A stretch of 64,000 nt of DNA from Facklamia languida CCUG 37842. Lineage in GTDB: Bacteria > Bacillota > Bacilli > Lactobacillales > Aerococcaceae. Below the pieces are notes generated by a model that saw nothing but the letters and a program-made list of their open reading frames with translations, ran no database searches and was not told the origin of the DNA. Shown in pieces: positions 1-7,574 of this stretch (the stretch's first letter is position 1; every line of letters starts with the position of its first letter). Location: positions 1,189,887 to 1,253,886 of the forward strand of contig NZ_JH601133.1 of the NCBI RefSeq assembly GCF_000245795.1, given 5' to 3'. Position numbers and translations under genes: made by a program.

Positions 1-1177
1 TCATCACATCTGCATCTTGAGCTATTTCTAAGGCTTGGCGGTCTTTTACTAGTAAGCCACGGCTAGCTCCTAAGCTTGTGCTACGGGCGGTTACCAATGG
101 AATAGCCAGACCCAATGCGTGCGGACAAGCAATAACTAATGTCGTGATAGTAAATATAACTGCCGTTGGCACATCTTCTATAACCATCCATGTTACAAAA
201 GCAATTAGCGCGACAATAACAGCAATATAGAAGAGCCACCCTGCAACCTTTTGCGCAATATTTTCTGCACGAGAAGGTTGACTTTGAGCTTGGCTGATTA
301 AATCCTGTACTTGAGAGATAAAGGACTTATCGCCTGTCTCAAGTACTTTAATATAAAGAACCCCTTCTCCATTTGTTGAGCCCCCGATTACTTCATCGCC
401 AGGACCTTTTTTAACTGCTTTGGATTCCCCAGTTAAAAGAGCTTCATTTAAACGTGATTCGCCACGCTCGATAGTTCCGTCTGCTGGCACATTTTCTCCG
501 GCTTGAACACGAATTAAATCACCTACCTTTAAGTCAGCAACTGGACGTGTTTCAATTGAATCATCTTCTAATACAACATGAGCATCTTTTGGTACCAACT
601 TAGCCAATTCTCTTTGTGCGTCGCCTGCTTCTCCAATAGCTTTCATCTCAATCCAGTGACCTAATAGCATGATTAATAGTAATGAGGCAAATTCAAAGAA
701 AAAGTCCATCACGTGTTTACCCGTTACGTAGGTACTGATCACAGCATAAATACTGTATAAATATGAAACACTTAAACCTAAAGAAACTAGAGCCATCATT
801 CCAGGTTCTTTTTGTTTAAATTCATCAACTGCACCTTGATAGAATGGACGTCCACCATAAATAATTAAAATAGTAGATAAAATAGCGACTACAATATCAG
901 AATATGGAAAAGTAAACTGGAATGGTAGCTCGAAGCCAGCCATAGGGGATAAGAGCATAATAATGATTCCTAGTGGTAATGACTTTAAGAATAGTTCCTT
1001 AAAGTTACCGTGATGATGATGCTCATGCCCTCCGTGTCCGCCGTGTTCATGACCCGCATGATGATCGTGATGTTTATGGTCTCCATGTTGTTCTGTTTTG
1101 CTATTGTTGTGTTTTAAGTGATTCGTATCGCCGTGATTATGGTGACGGTGGGACGAATGTTTGTTGTTATTCTTCAT
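1..1177 (-). CDS. copB: Copper-exporting P1B-type ATPase CopB, N-terminal part (runs off the left edge)
   Basis: The visible 392 residues start with a very His-rich cytoplasmic tail (about residues 6-56, many HxH and HGGH patterns). Membrane helices follow, then the actuator-domain TGES motif and the metal-site helix with ACPHALGLAIP. CPH in place of CPC marks the CopB-type branch of copper P-type ATPases, which export Cu(I)/Cu(II) or Ag(I). The phosphorylation motif DKTGT and the nucleotide domain lie beyond position 1. The start was chosen at 1177 because GGAGGAATT sits about 5 nt upstream of the ATG. It lies 13 nt downstream of copY, so the two form an operon controlled by CopY. Confidence 0.93.
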   Translation of the reverse strand, partial: MKNNNKHSSHRHHNHGDTNHLKHNNSKTEQHGDHKHHDHHAGHEHGGHGGHEHHHHGNFKELFLKSLPLGIIIMLLSPMAGFELPFQFTFPYSDIVVAILSTILIIYGGRPFYQGAVDEFKQKEPGMMALVSLGLSVSYLYSIYAVISTYVTGKHVMDFFFEFASLLLIMLLGHWIEMKAIGEAGDAQRELAKLVPKDAHVVLEDDSIETRPVADLKVGDLIRVQAGENVPADGTIERGESRLNEALLTGESKAVKKGPGDEVIGGSTNGEGVLYIKVLETGDKSFISQVQDLISQAQSQPSRAENIAQKVAGWLFYIAVIVALIAFVTWMVIEDVPTAVIFTITTLVIACPHALGLAIPLVTARSTSLGASRGLLVKDRQALEIAQDADVM

Positions 1178-1190
1178 TTTAAATTCCTCC

Positions 1191-1646
1191 TTATTCTCCA
1201 TACTGATGTAAATGACATTCACATTGTCCTTCTAGACAATTGCAATCCACTTCTTCTAATGCGGAAGATTTTTTCATCTCTAATATTTCTTCTAGTCGCT
1301 CTATATCATCGAAGCTTAAGACATGATCTTCAATGATACTTCCTATGACTTTTCCGACTTTTTTTCGACAAATACGTTTAAAAATATTGTCTGTATAATC
1401 TCTTATGGCTTTTTTCTCTTCAATATTGGCAGTATAAATAAACTTTCTACCTTCTTGCTCTGTCTTTAGAACGCCTTTTTCAACTAATCGACCTAAGATC
1501 GTTTTGATAGTGGATTGTGTCCAGTCCATTTTTTCTTGCAATATGGAGATGACTTTTTTACTAGTTACTCGATCATTTGCCCAAACTACACGCATGACCT
1601 CCCATTCAGCATCTGTGATATAAGTATTAAATTCTATTGTGCTCAT
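1191..1646 (-). CDS. copY: CopY/TcrY-family copper-responsive repressor
   Basis: About 151 residues with a BlaI/MecI/CopY winged-helix domain (TDAEWEVMRVVW near the N-terminus) and a C-terminal tail containing CNCLEGQCEC, the CxCxxxxCxC metal-binding signature of CopY. In the family, Zn-loaded dimers bind cop boxes and Cu(I) displaces Zn to release DNA. The start at 1646 is preferred over an upstream in-frame ATG at 1682 because GAGGAAAAAA lies just before it, and the longer form would read through the operator. First gene of the copY-copB operon. Confidence 0.92.
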   Translation of the reverse strand: MSTIEFNTYITDAEWEVMRVVWANDRVTSKKVISILQEKMDWTQSTIKTILGRLVEKGVLKTEQEGRKFIYTANIEEKKAIRDYTDNIFKRICRKKVGKVIGSIIEDHVLSFDDIERLEEILEMKKSSALEEVDCNCLEGQCECHLHQYGE

Positions 1647-1664
1647 TCTTTTTTCCTCCTCGTT

Positions 1665-1710
1665 GTTTACAGAAGTAAACAAATATGCTCAAATTAAGTC
1701 TACTGTTGTA
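1665..1710 (-). promoter_or_regulatory. Pair of cop-box-like operators upstream of copY
   Basis: The palindrome GTTTACAGAAGTAAAC occupies 1665-1680. Its core TACAGAAGTA (1668-1677) and, inverted, TACTGTTGTA (1701-1710, i.e. TACAACAGTA on the minus strand) share the form TACAnnAGTA. The published CopY box is TACAnnTGTA, so both sites differ at one position. Two boxes 33 bp apart just upstream of copY fit autoregulation. Confidence 0.7.
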
Positions 1711-1714
1711 AACG

Positions 1715-2640
1715 AAATATGTCAAGTCTTTTTAATAAATGTAAGGTTTACAACCGATTTTTATTCTGTACTTTTATCCAATGGATTTAATGGGCTAAAA
1801 CTTTGAGAGGGTGTTAAGAATCAAGGACTAAAATTAAAAAGTGATTTTATGTAAATTGGTTATTATGCCAGTTTCGAAGGTTAAATAGTAATAAATTTAA
1901 AATTTTCTTTATTGTAAACTTCAAGTATAAGTTAGCCACCAGGTTAACGTTCTATCTAAAGTTCTTCCTCTCTGATAGTTACGGCTTGACAAAGAGCTGA
2001 AGCATGATCGTTTGGCTCACAGGTTAGGAGTCACCTCCTTAAAACAAAAACCATGCTGAGTTACTCGTTGTTAATCCGGACCGTATGCCTGAGATAGTCG
2101 CTCTTTATATAAGCAGTGTTTGAGGACTTCTGGTCTTAGATTCGACGACAATCCACTTGATCCCTTTCCTTGAAAGATCAGTGATTTGATTTATGATCAA
2201 ATGTGGTTGAGTGGGTTTTGTCAGGTAAGATCATCCTTCCAACATTTTCGTATGGTCACTTAGATAGAAGATCAATAGACATGGCTTTTTAACTTTTAAT
2301 GGTGGCAAGTTGATTTTTTAATCTGCCAGCGAAAATTCTCTAAATAAATCGAGTGGATACAGATTGCCTTTTGAAGGAATATAAGCTCTTCGCCAAAGAG
2401 AGATCGAATACTTTTTAGAAACTAGGCTGCCTTGAGTCGCCTAGTTCTTTTTTTGTGTATATTTCCAAAGATCTTGATATTAACTCTTTCAAGAGGTTCC
2501 TCACCTAGAACCAGAATTCAAGAGGAGGTTTGAATAATGTCTTCTCTTAGAAAATTATTTTAATTTGGACTAAATCAGTCGGATATGTTAGTATGATTTT
2601 TTGTGATTTAGAAAACAAAGTATCACAAGAGGAGGTCACA
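1715..2640. other. Long gene-free stretch between copY and the ZIP gene
   Basis: No convincing ORF longer than about 60 codons is present in any frame. Around 1983-1998 the minus strand reads AGCTCTTTGTCAAGCC, which faintly resembles the outer ends of ISL3-family elements, but no transposase remnant was recognised. The stretch ends in a clear hairpin terminator (2420-2454) with no gene before it, so it may hold a short transcript or a degraded mobile element. Confidence 0.35.
2420..2454 (+). terminator. Rho-independent terminator without an obvious upstream gene
   Basis: AACTAGGC (2420-2427) pairs perfectly with GCCTAGTT (2439-2446) across an 11-nt loop, followed by CTTTTTTT. No plus-strand gene precedes it, so it would end a short untranslated transcript or be a leftover of deleted DNA. 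Confidence 0.75.
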
Positions 2641-3450
2641 ATGGAGAATATAATAACAGCAGTCTTATTGACTGTCATCGCAGGTTTAGCAACTGGAATA
2701 GGTGGCTTAATTGTGCTGAAGTCTAAATTAGATAATACTAAATTTTTATCCTTGTCATTAGGTTTTTCAGCCGGTATCATGATTTTCCTCTCATTCGTCG
2801 ACATGTTTCCGAGTACCTTGTCTTCTCTACAAGAAGTCTATGGAGAAAGAAATGGATTTATTCTAGCCTGTTTAGGATTTTTTATTGGCTTTTTTGTCAA
2901 TGCGATTATTGATAAAGTAGTTCCAGAAAAAGACAACCCCCATGAATACTATTCCTATACCGAAAAAGAAAAGAGGGAATTAGCGCATCTTGGGGACCAA
3001 GAATTATATAAAACCGGCATTAAGTCTGCCTTAGCAATCGCATTACATAATTTTCCGGAAGGATTAGCCACATTTGTTGCGACGATGCATGATCCAAAAC
3101 TTGGTCTAACCATTGCAATTGCGATCGCTATCCATAACATTCCAGAAGGAATGACCGTGGCCATTCCGATTTATTATTCAACAGGAAATAAGAAGAAAGC
3201 CATCTATTATGCCTTCTTATCAGGCTTATTTGAGCCACTTGGCGGCGTCGTTGCCTATCTGTTCTTAAGTTCATTTACATCTGTTTCAATGTTTGGACTC
3301 ATTTTCTCGATTGTCGCAGGGATCATGGTGTTTATTTCTGTGGATAAATTATTGCCAACTGCTGAAAAATATGGAGGGCATCATAACTCAACTTATGGTC
3401 TATGTTTTGGAATGGTGGTCATCGCATTTAGTATCGTGCTGTTCTTCTAA
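2641..3450 (+). CDS. zupT: ZIP-family metal transporter, ZupT type
   Basis: A 269-residue integral membrane protein with about eight helices. It has the two signature metal-binding helices HNFPEG (around residue 136) and HNIPEG (around residue 164), which line the ion path in ZIP proteins. ZupT relatives import Zn2+ and other divalent metals. The start at 2641 follows AGAGGAGGTCACA; a longer in-frame form from 2593 has no ribosome binding site. It is a single-gene unit with its own terminator, and its neighbours (copYB, an XRE regulator) are not obviously part of the same pathway. The exact metal cannot be told from sequence. Confidence 0.88.
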   Translation: MENIITAVLLTVIAGLATGIGGLIVLKSKLDNTKFLSLSLGFSAGIMIFLSFVDMFPSTLSSLQEVYGERNGFILACLGFFIGFFVNAIIDKVVPEKDNPHEYYSYTEKEKRELAHLGDQELYKTGIKSALAIALHNFPEGLATFVATMHDPKLGLTIAIAIAIHNIPEGMTVAIPIYYSTGNKKKAIYYAFLSGLFEPLGGVVAYLFLSSFTSVSMFGLIFSIVAGIMVFISVDKLLPTAEKYGGHHNSTYGLCFGMVVIAFSIVLFF

Positions 3451-3483
3451 TTGGGGAAAAAATAATTAAAATAATTCGTTCAG

Positions 3484-3522
3484 GAGTTGCTGCAAAAGAC
3501 TTGTTTTGTGGCAACTCTTTTC
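3484..3522 (+). terminator. Terminator of the ZIP gene
   Basis: GAGTTGC (3484-3490) pairs with GCAACTC (3511-3517), extended inside by CAAAA/TTTTG and followed by a T-rich tail. Confidence 0.8.
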
Positions 3523-3936
3523 TCATAAATCTTTACATTAAAATCCTTTGTTTAGTACAAATTCAGGCAAAAAGTAGCCAGCTACCCAATACCCTAAATA
3601 ACACCCATTCGGTCTTCCGATACCATAAATAGGTATTATTCCGATAAACGGATTATGTTATTCCTTCTTCTGATACGATAGTAGGTGTTATGAAATATGC
3701 GAAGGAATTTAGTGTTTAAAAACCCCCAATAAAATGATAATAAAAAAATCCAAGCCATTTTAATAAAAATTGACTTGGATTAGGAGAAGGAAAGTGGTCT
3801 TTAAAATGGATTACCAGCCTTTTGCTGAACAAAAATCATTAAATATTTTAAACTGTGCTTTCCATTCAGTATTGTAAATGCAACAATGACCATTGTTGCA
3901 GTAATGATAGCTCTAGGTTGGATACTGTATCCAGAG
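3523..3936. other. Gene-free stretch with possible resolution-site remnant
   Basis: No gene is supported. Between about 3600 and 3680 the motif TTCCGATA recurs (TTCCGATACC, then TTCCGATAAACGG, with a related TGATACGATAG), and a nine-codon ORF at 3690-3719 begins MKYA before stopping. Small serine resolvases of plasmids often start this way behind a res site, so this may be a trace of one. The likeness is weak. A hairpin AGCTCT...AGAGCT lies at about 3909-3942, at the 3' end of the minus-strand regulator. Confidence 0.25.
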
Positions 3937-4332
3937 CTACTTATCTAAATATTTATATACACCATAAAATAAAATGGCTGTAAATAACTCTGTGACTGTA
4001 TTGAACTTTACTCCCAACAAATTGTTGAGAATCAAAGTGATCCCAAAAAAAGAAATGATAAATAAAGGTAACTCAATATACCATTTCAAAATAAACCGAC
4101 CCCTATTTACTTCTTTGTCTAATTGGCCTGTCATTTCTATATCTCCTTTCAATAGATAATCAAGAGAAACTGAAAAGTGATCAGAAATTTGAATCAAGGT
4201 TGTTATGTCAGGGTAACTTGCTTTAGTTTCCCATTTCGAAATAGAACTCCTCGAAACTTTTAAAATTTCTGCTAAGTCCTGCTGTGTTAAATTCTGGTTT
4301 TGTCTAAGCTCTTTAATTTTTGACGCAAACAT
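3937..4332 (-). CDS. XRE-family regulator with C-terminal membrane segments
   Basis: 131 residues. Residues 1-65 form a helix-turn-helix of the Cro/C1 type (LTQQDLAEILKVSRSSISKW), and residues from about 84 contain two hydrophobic segments (ELPLFIISFFGITLILNNLL and TELFTAILFYGVY). This small HTH-plus-membrane-tail design occurs in Firmicute regulators thought to bind DNA while anchored in the membrane; targets and signal are unknown. It stands alone, with no divergent or downstream partner gene, so it may be an orphan of a lost cassette. Confidence 0.75.
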   Translation of the reverse strand: MFASKIKELRQNQNLTQQDLAEILKVSRSSISKWETKASYPDITTLIQISDHFSVSLDYLLKGDIEMTGQLDKEVNRGRFILKWYIELPLFIISFFGITLILNNLLGVKFNTVTELFTAILFYGVYKYLDK

Positions 4333-4690
4333 GTTTTCCCCTCCATGATTTTATCTTACAAGATTGCTAGCTTGTTTTGTGTTCCACTCTTTCACAAAGC
4401 TTGATGTGAAGGAGATTCACACCTAATAAATTTACCAGTGATCGATTGATGTGATCCTGGGTTAAACGGTTGGAATTTAGTTAGGACTAATAAGTAAAGT
4501 TAAATATTTATTATTTTTAATCGGTAAAAGTAATATGTCTTTATTGTATCCATTTTATTCTATCAGAGGTAGTGGAGAATAAGGGCATTTAAAATTTATT
4601 GAAATGATTCTGGAAAGATAGTGGGCCGAAAATGATTATTTTAAATTATGTTAGTGACAGGAGTACACATGGGGTTGTTAAATAAGATAA
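4333..4690. other. AT-rich gene-free stretch
   Basis: No supported ORF, RNA or repeat. It separates the XRE regulator, transcribed leftward, from the grpB-like pseudogene, transcribed rightward. Confidence 0.5.
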
Positions 4691-4694
4691 ACTA

Positions 4695-5151
4695 GATTTT
4701 AAAAAGGTGGTTGTTGTACCTTATGATGAGCGATGGAAACGAGATTTCTTAAAAATAAAAGTGGAACGATTAACTGTATTAGAGAAATTAATTATTGGGA
4801 TTGACCATGGTGGGAGTAGGTCAGTCCCGGGCTTGTCTGCAAAGCCAATAATTGATATTGATATCGTCGTTAAAGAGGATACATATTTGTAACCCGTCAT
4901 AAGGGCTTTAGAGAAAATAGATTATCAACATGAAGGTAATCTTGGAATTCTAGGACGAGAAGCCTTCAAATATAATGGCAAAGACCATTTGACTCACTAT
5001 CACTTATATGTATGCCCATTCGATTCGCTCGAGCAAAAAATATATCGCCTTTAGAGATTATCTTAGGGTTCATCCTGATGCCGTCTCCGAATATTCATCG
5101 ATTAAAGAGCAGGGGGCAAAACTCCATCCGGAAGAAATAGGACGCATTTAA
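4695..5151 (+). pseudogene. GrpB/UPF0157-family protein, broken
   Basis: The reading frame from about 4695 gives VVVVPYDERWKRDF, GSRSVPGLSAKPIIDIDIVV and, past an in-frame TAA at 4890-4892, LGILGREAFKYNGKDH and HYHLYVCPFDSLEQ. The rest, FRDYLRVHPDAVSEYSSIKE, is in another frame that ends with TAA at 5149-5151. The order of these blocks matches UPF0157/GrpB nucleotidyltransferase-like proteins of about 170 residues. The gene therefore carries one nonsense codon and one frameshift in the A-run near 5035. No usual start codon is obvious. It is non-functional unless sequencing errors explain both lesions. Confidence 0.78.
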
Positions 5152-5336
5152 GTAGCTGTTTGTAAAAAAATGTTATGATTAATAGGCGCGGAAATTAAGA
5201 AATTAAACGAGTAACATATCTGGATAAAGGTTTGTAGACCACATGCTTTTATTCCTTACAGTGATCCAAGAAAATCCGGGAAGCGATAGTGGGTAAATCG
5301 AATTTACCAACTAAGAGAGGAGGATGGGAGACCGAC

Positions 5337-5819
5337 ATGAAGAAATCAAAAGGGTTGATTATAGTAGCCACCGTGCTACTGATAGCGTTTATTTATTTTA
5401 GGTTTTTCCACTTAGATCCTAAGGTGTCAGTGGCGGATGATGAAATTAGAATGGAAATCCAACTTGATGTTGAAGAGGATATTGGCCTATTCATTATTGA
5501 TTTAGAAGTTGCGGGAGAGACTTTTAGTGGAGGGATTTCAAATGCCGATAAGTCCCTTCTCAAACAGGATGATTTACTGGTTAATCATTATACTAAAGAG
5601 GACCTTAACAGGTTGGAAGACCTAGATGATCTCAAAGTCCGTTTTTCTATTATCACGAAGTATGTTGCCCCCAACTATGAGAATATTTATCCGGAAGAGG
5701 ATTCAAAGAGGATGGATTGGATGACAATTGATGCCAGGTATGGTGAAACCTATCGCTTCAAAGTAACGGGTAGCGCCGACCAAGGTTATCAGGTGGTCCT
5801 TGAGAATCCGGTATCCTAA
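5337..5819 (+). CDS. Membrane-anchored protein of unknown function
   Basis: 160 residues, family not recognised. A single N-terminal hydrophobic segment (about residues 5-22, GLIIVATVLLIAFIYFRFF) would anchor an acidic extracellular domain. There is no lipobox cysteine. Repeated short beta-like stretches (EIRMEIQLDVEEDIGLFIID) suggest a beta-sandwich, but this is a guess. The start at 5337 is chosen for the MKKSKG-hydrophobic signature; an upstream in-frame ATG at 5289 would add 16 polar residues. A GAGGAGG lies about 12 nt upstream of 5337. It may be co-transcribed with the methyltransferase 57 nt downstream. Confidence 0.6.
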   Translation: MKKSKGLIIVATVLLIAFIYFRFFHLDPKVSVADDEIRMEIQLDVEEDIGLFIIDLEVAGETFSGGISNADKSLLKQDDLLVNHYTKEDLNRLEDLDDLKVRFSIITKYVAPNYENIYPEEDSKRMDWMTIDARYGETYRFKVTGSADQGYQVVLENPVS

Positions 5820-5876
5820 TCAATTAGTGCAGTTGAGAATTTATTGCAATCAGCAAAGTATGGAGGTCAGGTATTG

Positions 5877-6629
5877 ATGAAATCCTATCAGGATATTAAC
5901 AAAGAAACGATTAACAGATGGGTTGAAGAAGGTTGGGAGTGGGGCAAACCGATTTCCCATGAGGATTACATCAAGGCAAAGAATGGTGAGTGGAAAGTCT
6001 TCCTGACGCCCACAGTAGCGGTTCCAAAAGATTGGTTTGGGGATTTGAAAGGCAAGAAGATCCTAGGCTTAGCTTCCGGTGGGGGCCAACAGATGCCAAT
6101 CTTCCAAGCGCTTGGTGCCGACTGTACCGTTCTTGATTATTCTTCAAAACAAATCGAATCAGAACTTAAGATTTCTGAAAGAGAGTCCTATCAAATTCAA
6201 GCAATTGAAGGCGATATGACAAAAAGGTTACCCTTTGAGGATGAATCATTTGATCTAGTATTTCATCCCGTATCCAATTGTTACGTGGAAGATGTCTATC
6301 ATGTCTTTAATGAGGCGTATCGCGTTCTAAAAAAGGGTGGTCTATTATTAGCAGGATTAAATAATGAAATTAATTACATTGTCGATCAGAATGAAAAAGA
6401 AATTGTATTCAAAATGCCCTTTAATCCCTTAAAAGATGAAAAATCAAGAGCCTATATGGAGCAAGAAGATGGGGGCATGCAATTTTCCCATAATATGACC
6501 GAACAAATTGGTGGCCAACTGAAGGCGGGCTTTACTTTACTTGACCTTTATGAGGATACAAATGGTTTTGGCAGGCTGCATGACTTAAACATCAAATCCT
6601 ATATTGTGACGAAAGCTGTGAAGTATTAA
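5877..6629 (+). CDS. Class I SAM-dependent methyltransferase
   Basis: 250 residues. Motif I for SAM binding is KKILGLASGGGQQMPIFQALG (about residues 60-80), the acidic residue follows in CTVLDYS, and motif IV is the FDLVFHPVSN segment, followed by the RVLKKGGLLLAG strand. This is the UbiE/Methyltransf_11-type fold, acting on an unknown substrate. The start at 5877 follows GGAGG at a distance of 10 nt; a longer in-frame reading from 5844 has no ribosome binding site. Similar single-gene methyltransferases are common in Firmicutes and are annotated only by fold. Confidence 0.8.
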   Translation: MKSYQDINKETINRWVEEGWEWGKPISHEDYIKAKNGEWKVFLTPTVAVPKDWFGDLKGKKILGLASGGGQQMPIFQALGADCTVLDYSSKQIESELKISERESYQIQAIEGDMTKRLPFEDESFDLVFHPVSNCYVEDVYHVFNEAYRVLKKGGLLLAGLNNEINYIVDQNEKEIVFKMPFNPLKDEKSRAYMEQEDGGMQFSHNMTEQIGGQLKAGFTLLDLYEDTNGFGRLHDLNIKSYIVTKAVKY

Positions 6630-6729
6630 AAGACTTAAATTTGGTCTCTTAACCTCAAATAATTCCAGAAGGTAGAACTAGCTCTTTAAGACTTTTGGAT
6701 TTCTAACTATATAAACTTGGAGGAAGAAT

Positions 6730-7191
6730 ATGGATAGAGAAAAGGCGAAACGTTTATTTGATCTTTACACAAAAAAATTGCGCATTGTGCCTGAGTGGGA
6801 CGTTAAACTTGAATTTATTGAAGATGAAAATTGGCATAAAACAGGTGATTTTAAAATTGATCCGACCGATAAAAAGGCGATCCTAATGATCGATGCCGCC
6901 AATCCCAAAGATGAGAATATCGAAGAAACTATTGTTCATGAGCTGATGCATATCAAGCTCTACCCACTTGACCAAGTGTGTGAGAGTTTGATTATCAATC
7001 TCTTTGAAACAGATAGCAAAGAACAAAACTTTGCCTATCGAGAATTCTTCACTGCCTTAGAAACGACTGTCGAAGAACTTGCCAAGTGCTTCTTATTCGA
7101 GTTCGGCGAGGATAAAGACTTGTCCTTTGGAAGAATGCAAAACATTAAGTCGTTTAATGACCTATATGATGGCTTAAGAAAGATTGATTAA
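6730..7191 (+). CDS. Small zinc metallopeptidase-like protein
   Basis: 153 residues with a central ETIVHELMHIKLYP, an HExxH zinc-binding helix (around residues 73-77), flanked by an acidic region and helical C-terminal half. No signal peptide or membrane segment, so it acts in the cytoplasm. Proteins of this size with one HExxH motif occur in Firmicute genomes and mobile elements. The substrate is unknown. The start follows TTGGAGGAAGAAT. It ends just before an inverted repeat (7194-7260). Confidence 0.7.
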   Translation: MDREKAKRLFDLYTKKLRIVPEWDVKLEFIEDENWHKTGDFKIDPTDKKAILMIDAANPKDENIEETIVHELMHIKLYPLDQVCESLIINLFETDSKEQNFAYREFFTALETTVEELAKCFLFEFGEDKDLSFGRMQNIKSFNDLYDGLRKID

Positions 7192-7193
7192 TG

Positions 7194-7260
7194 TTCAGTG
7201 AACCTCTGTCATCGGGCTGAAATTACTAGACCGATCCTGCTATACAGGTACTTCACTGAA
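7194..7260. repeat. Inverted repeat after the metallopeptidase gene
   Basis: TTCAGTGAACCT (7194-7205) faces AGGTACTTCACTGAA (7246-7260), giving a nine-base-pair outer arm and a short inner arm with an inner loop. No T-run follows, so it is not a classic terminator. Confidence 0.5.
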
Positions 7261-7480
7261 TAGAAGGGATTTTTAATGAGACCCAGCACTATCTACTGCA
7301 AGGTCTCTTTGGCGTTAGCTGATAGGCCAAACTTAGCATGGACTTATACCTGGAGGACGGTTTCTACTAGTAGCGCTGAGATGGACGGGAGTCAGGGGGG
7401 AGTCGTTTTCATAATAAATAGCCGGTGTTTCAGCGATTGTCTTTGAATTCTTTTTGAAGGTCTTTGGCTGGTCCACTGGT
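7261..7480. other. Gene-free upstream region of phnD
   Basis: No ORF is supported. One hairpin, GAGACC (7278-7283) with GGTCTC (7302-7307) followed by TTT, may terminate upstream transcription. The rest holds no recognised feature until the regulatory repeats at 7485. Confidence 0.4.
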
Positions 7481-7484
7481 GAAT

Positions 7485-7501
7485 TGTAAAGTTTATGTAA
7501 A
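7485..7501 (-). promoter_or_regulatory. Pho-box-like direct repeat upstream of phnD
   Basis: On the plus strand TGTAAA at 7485-7490 and 7496-7501 are spaced 11 bp apart. Read on the minus strand they are TTTACA-N5-TTTACA, matching the TTWAYA-N5-type PhoP repeats known in Bacillus. They end 14 bp upstream of the -35 hexamer of the phn promoter, where an activator would sit. Confidence 0.5.
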
Positions 7502-7515
7502 GTTAGCGATACAAG

Positions 7516-7544
7516 TTGTCCGACCGTATGGAGTCGGTTATAAT
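7516..7544 (+). promoter_or_regulatory. SigmaA-type promoter of the phn operon
   Basis: TTGTCC (7516-7521), a 17-bp spacer and a perfect TATAAT (7539-7544). The spacer contains a CCGAC/GTCGG inverted repeat (7520-7524, 7533-7537) that could be an operator. The weak -35 fits the need for an activator. Confidence 0.75.
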
Positions 7545-7574
7545 TGATTTATCAACTATACGGAGGTTATATCT

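Noticed and set aside
1118..1336. 72-codon plus-strand ORF over the copB/copY junction
   Set aside because: Antisense to the His-rich start of copB and the end of copY; no ribosome binding site and low-complexity composition.
1900..2460. Manganese (yybP-ykoY) riboswitch before the ZIP gene
   Set aside because: The terminator at 2420 suggested a riboswitch, but the conserved core sequences of that class are absent and the terminator is 190 nt from the gene.
7261..7480. T-box or riboswitch upstream of phnD
   Set aside because: The stretch has scattered short hairpins but no T-box NNTGGNACC motif and no recognised aptamer core.
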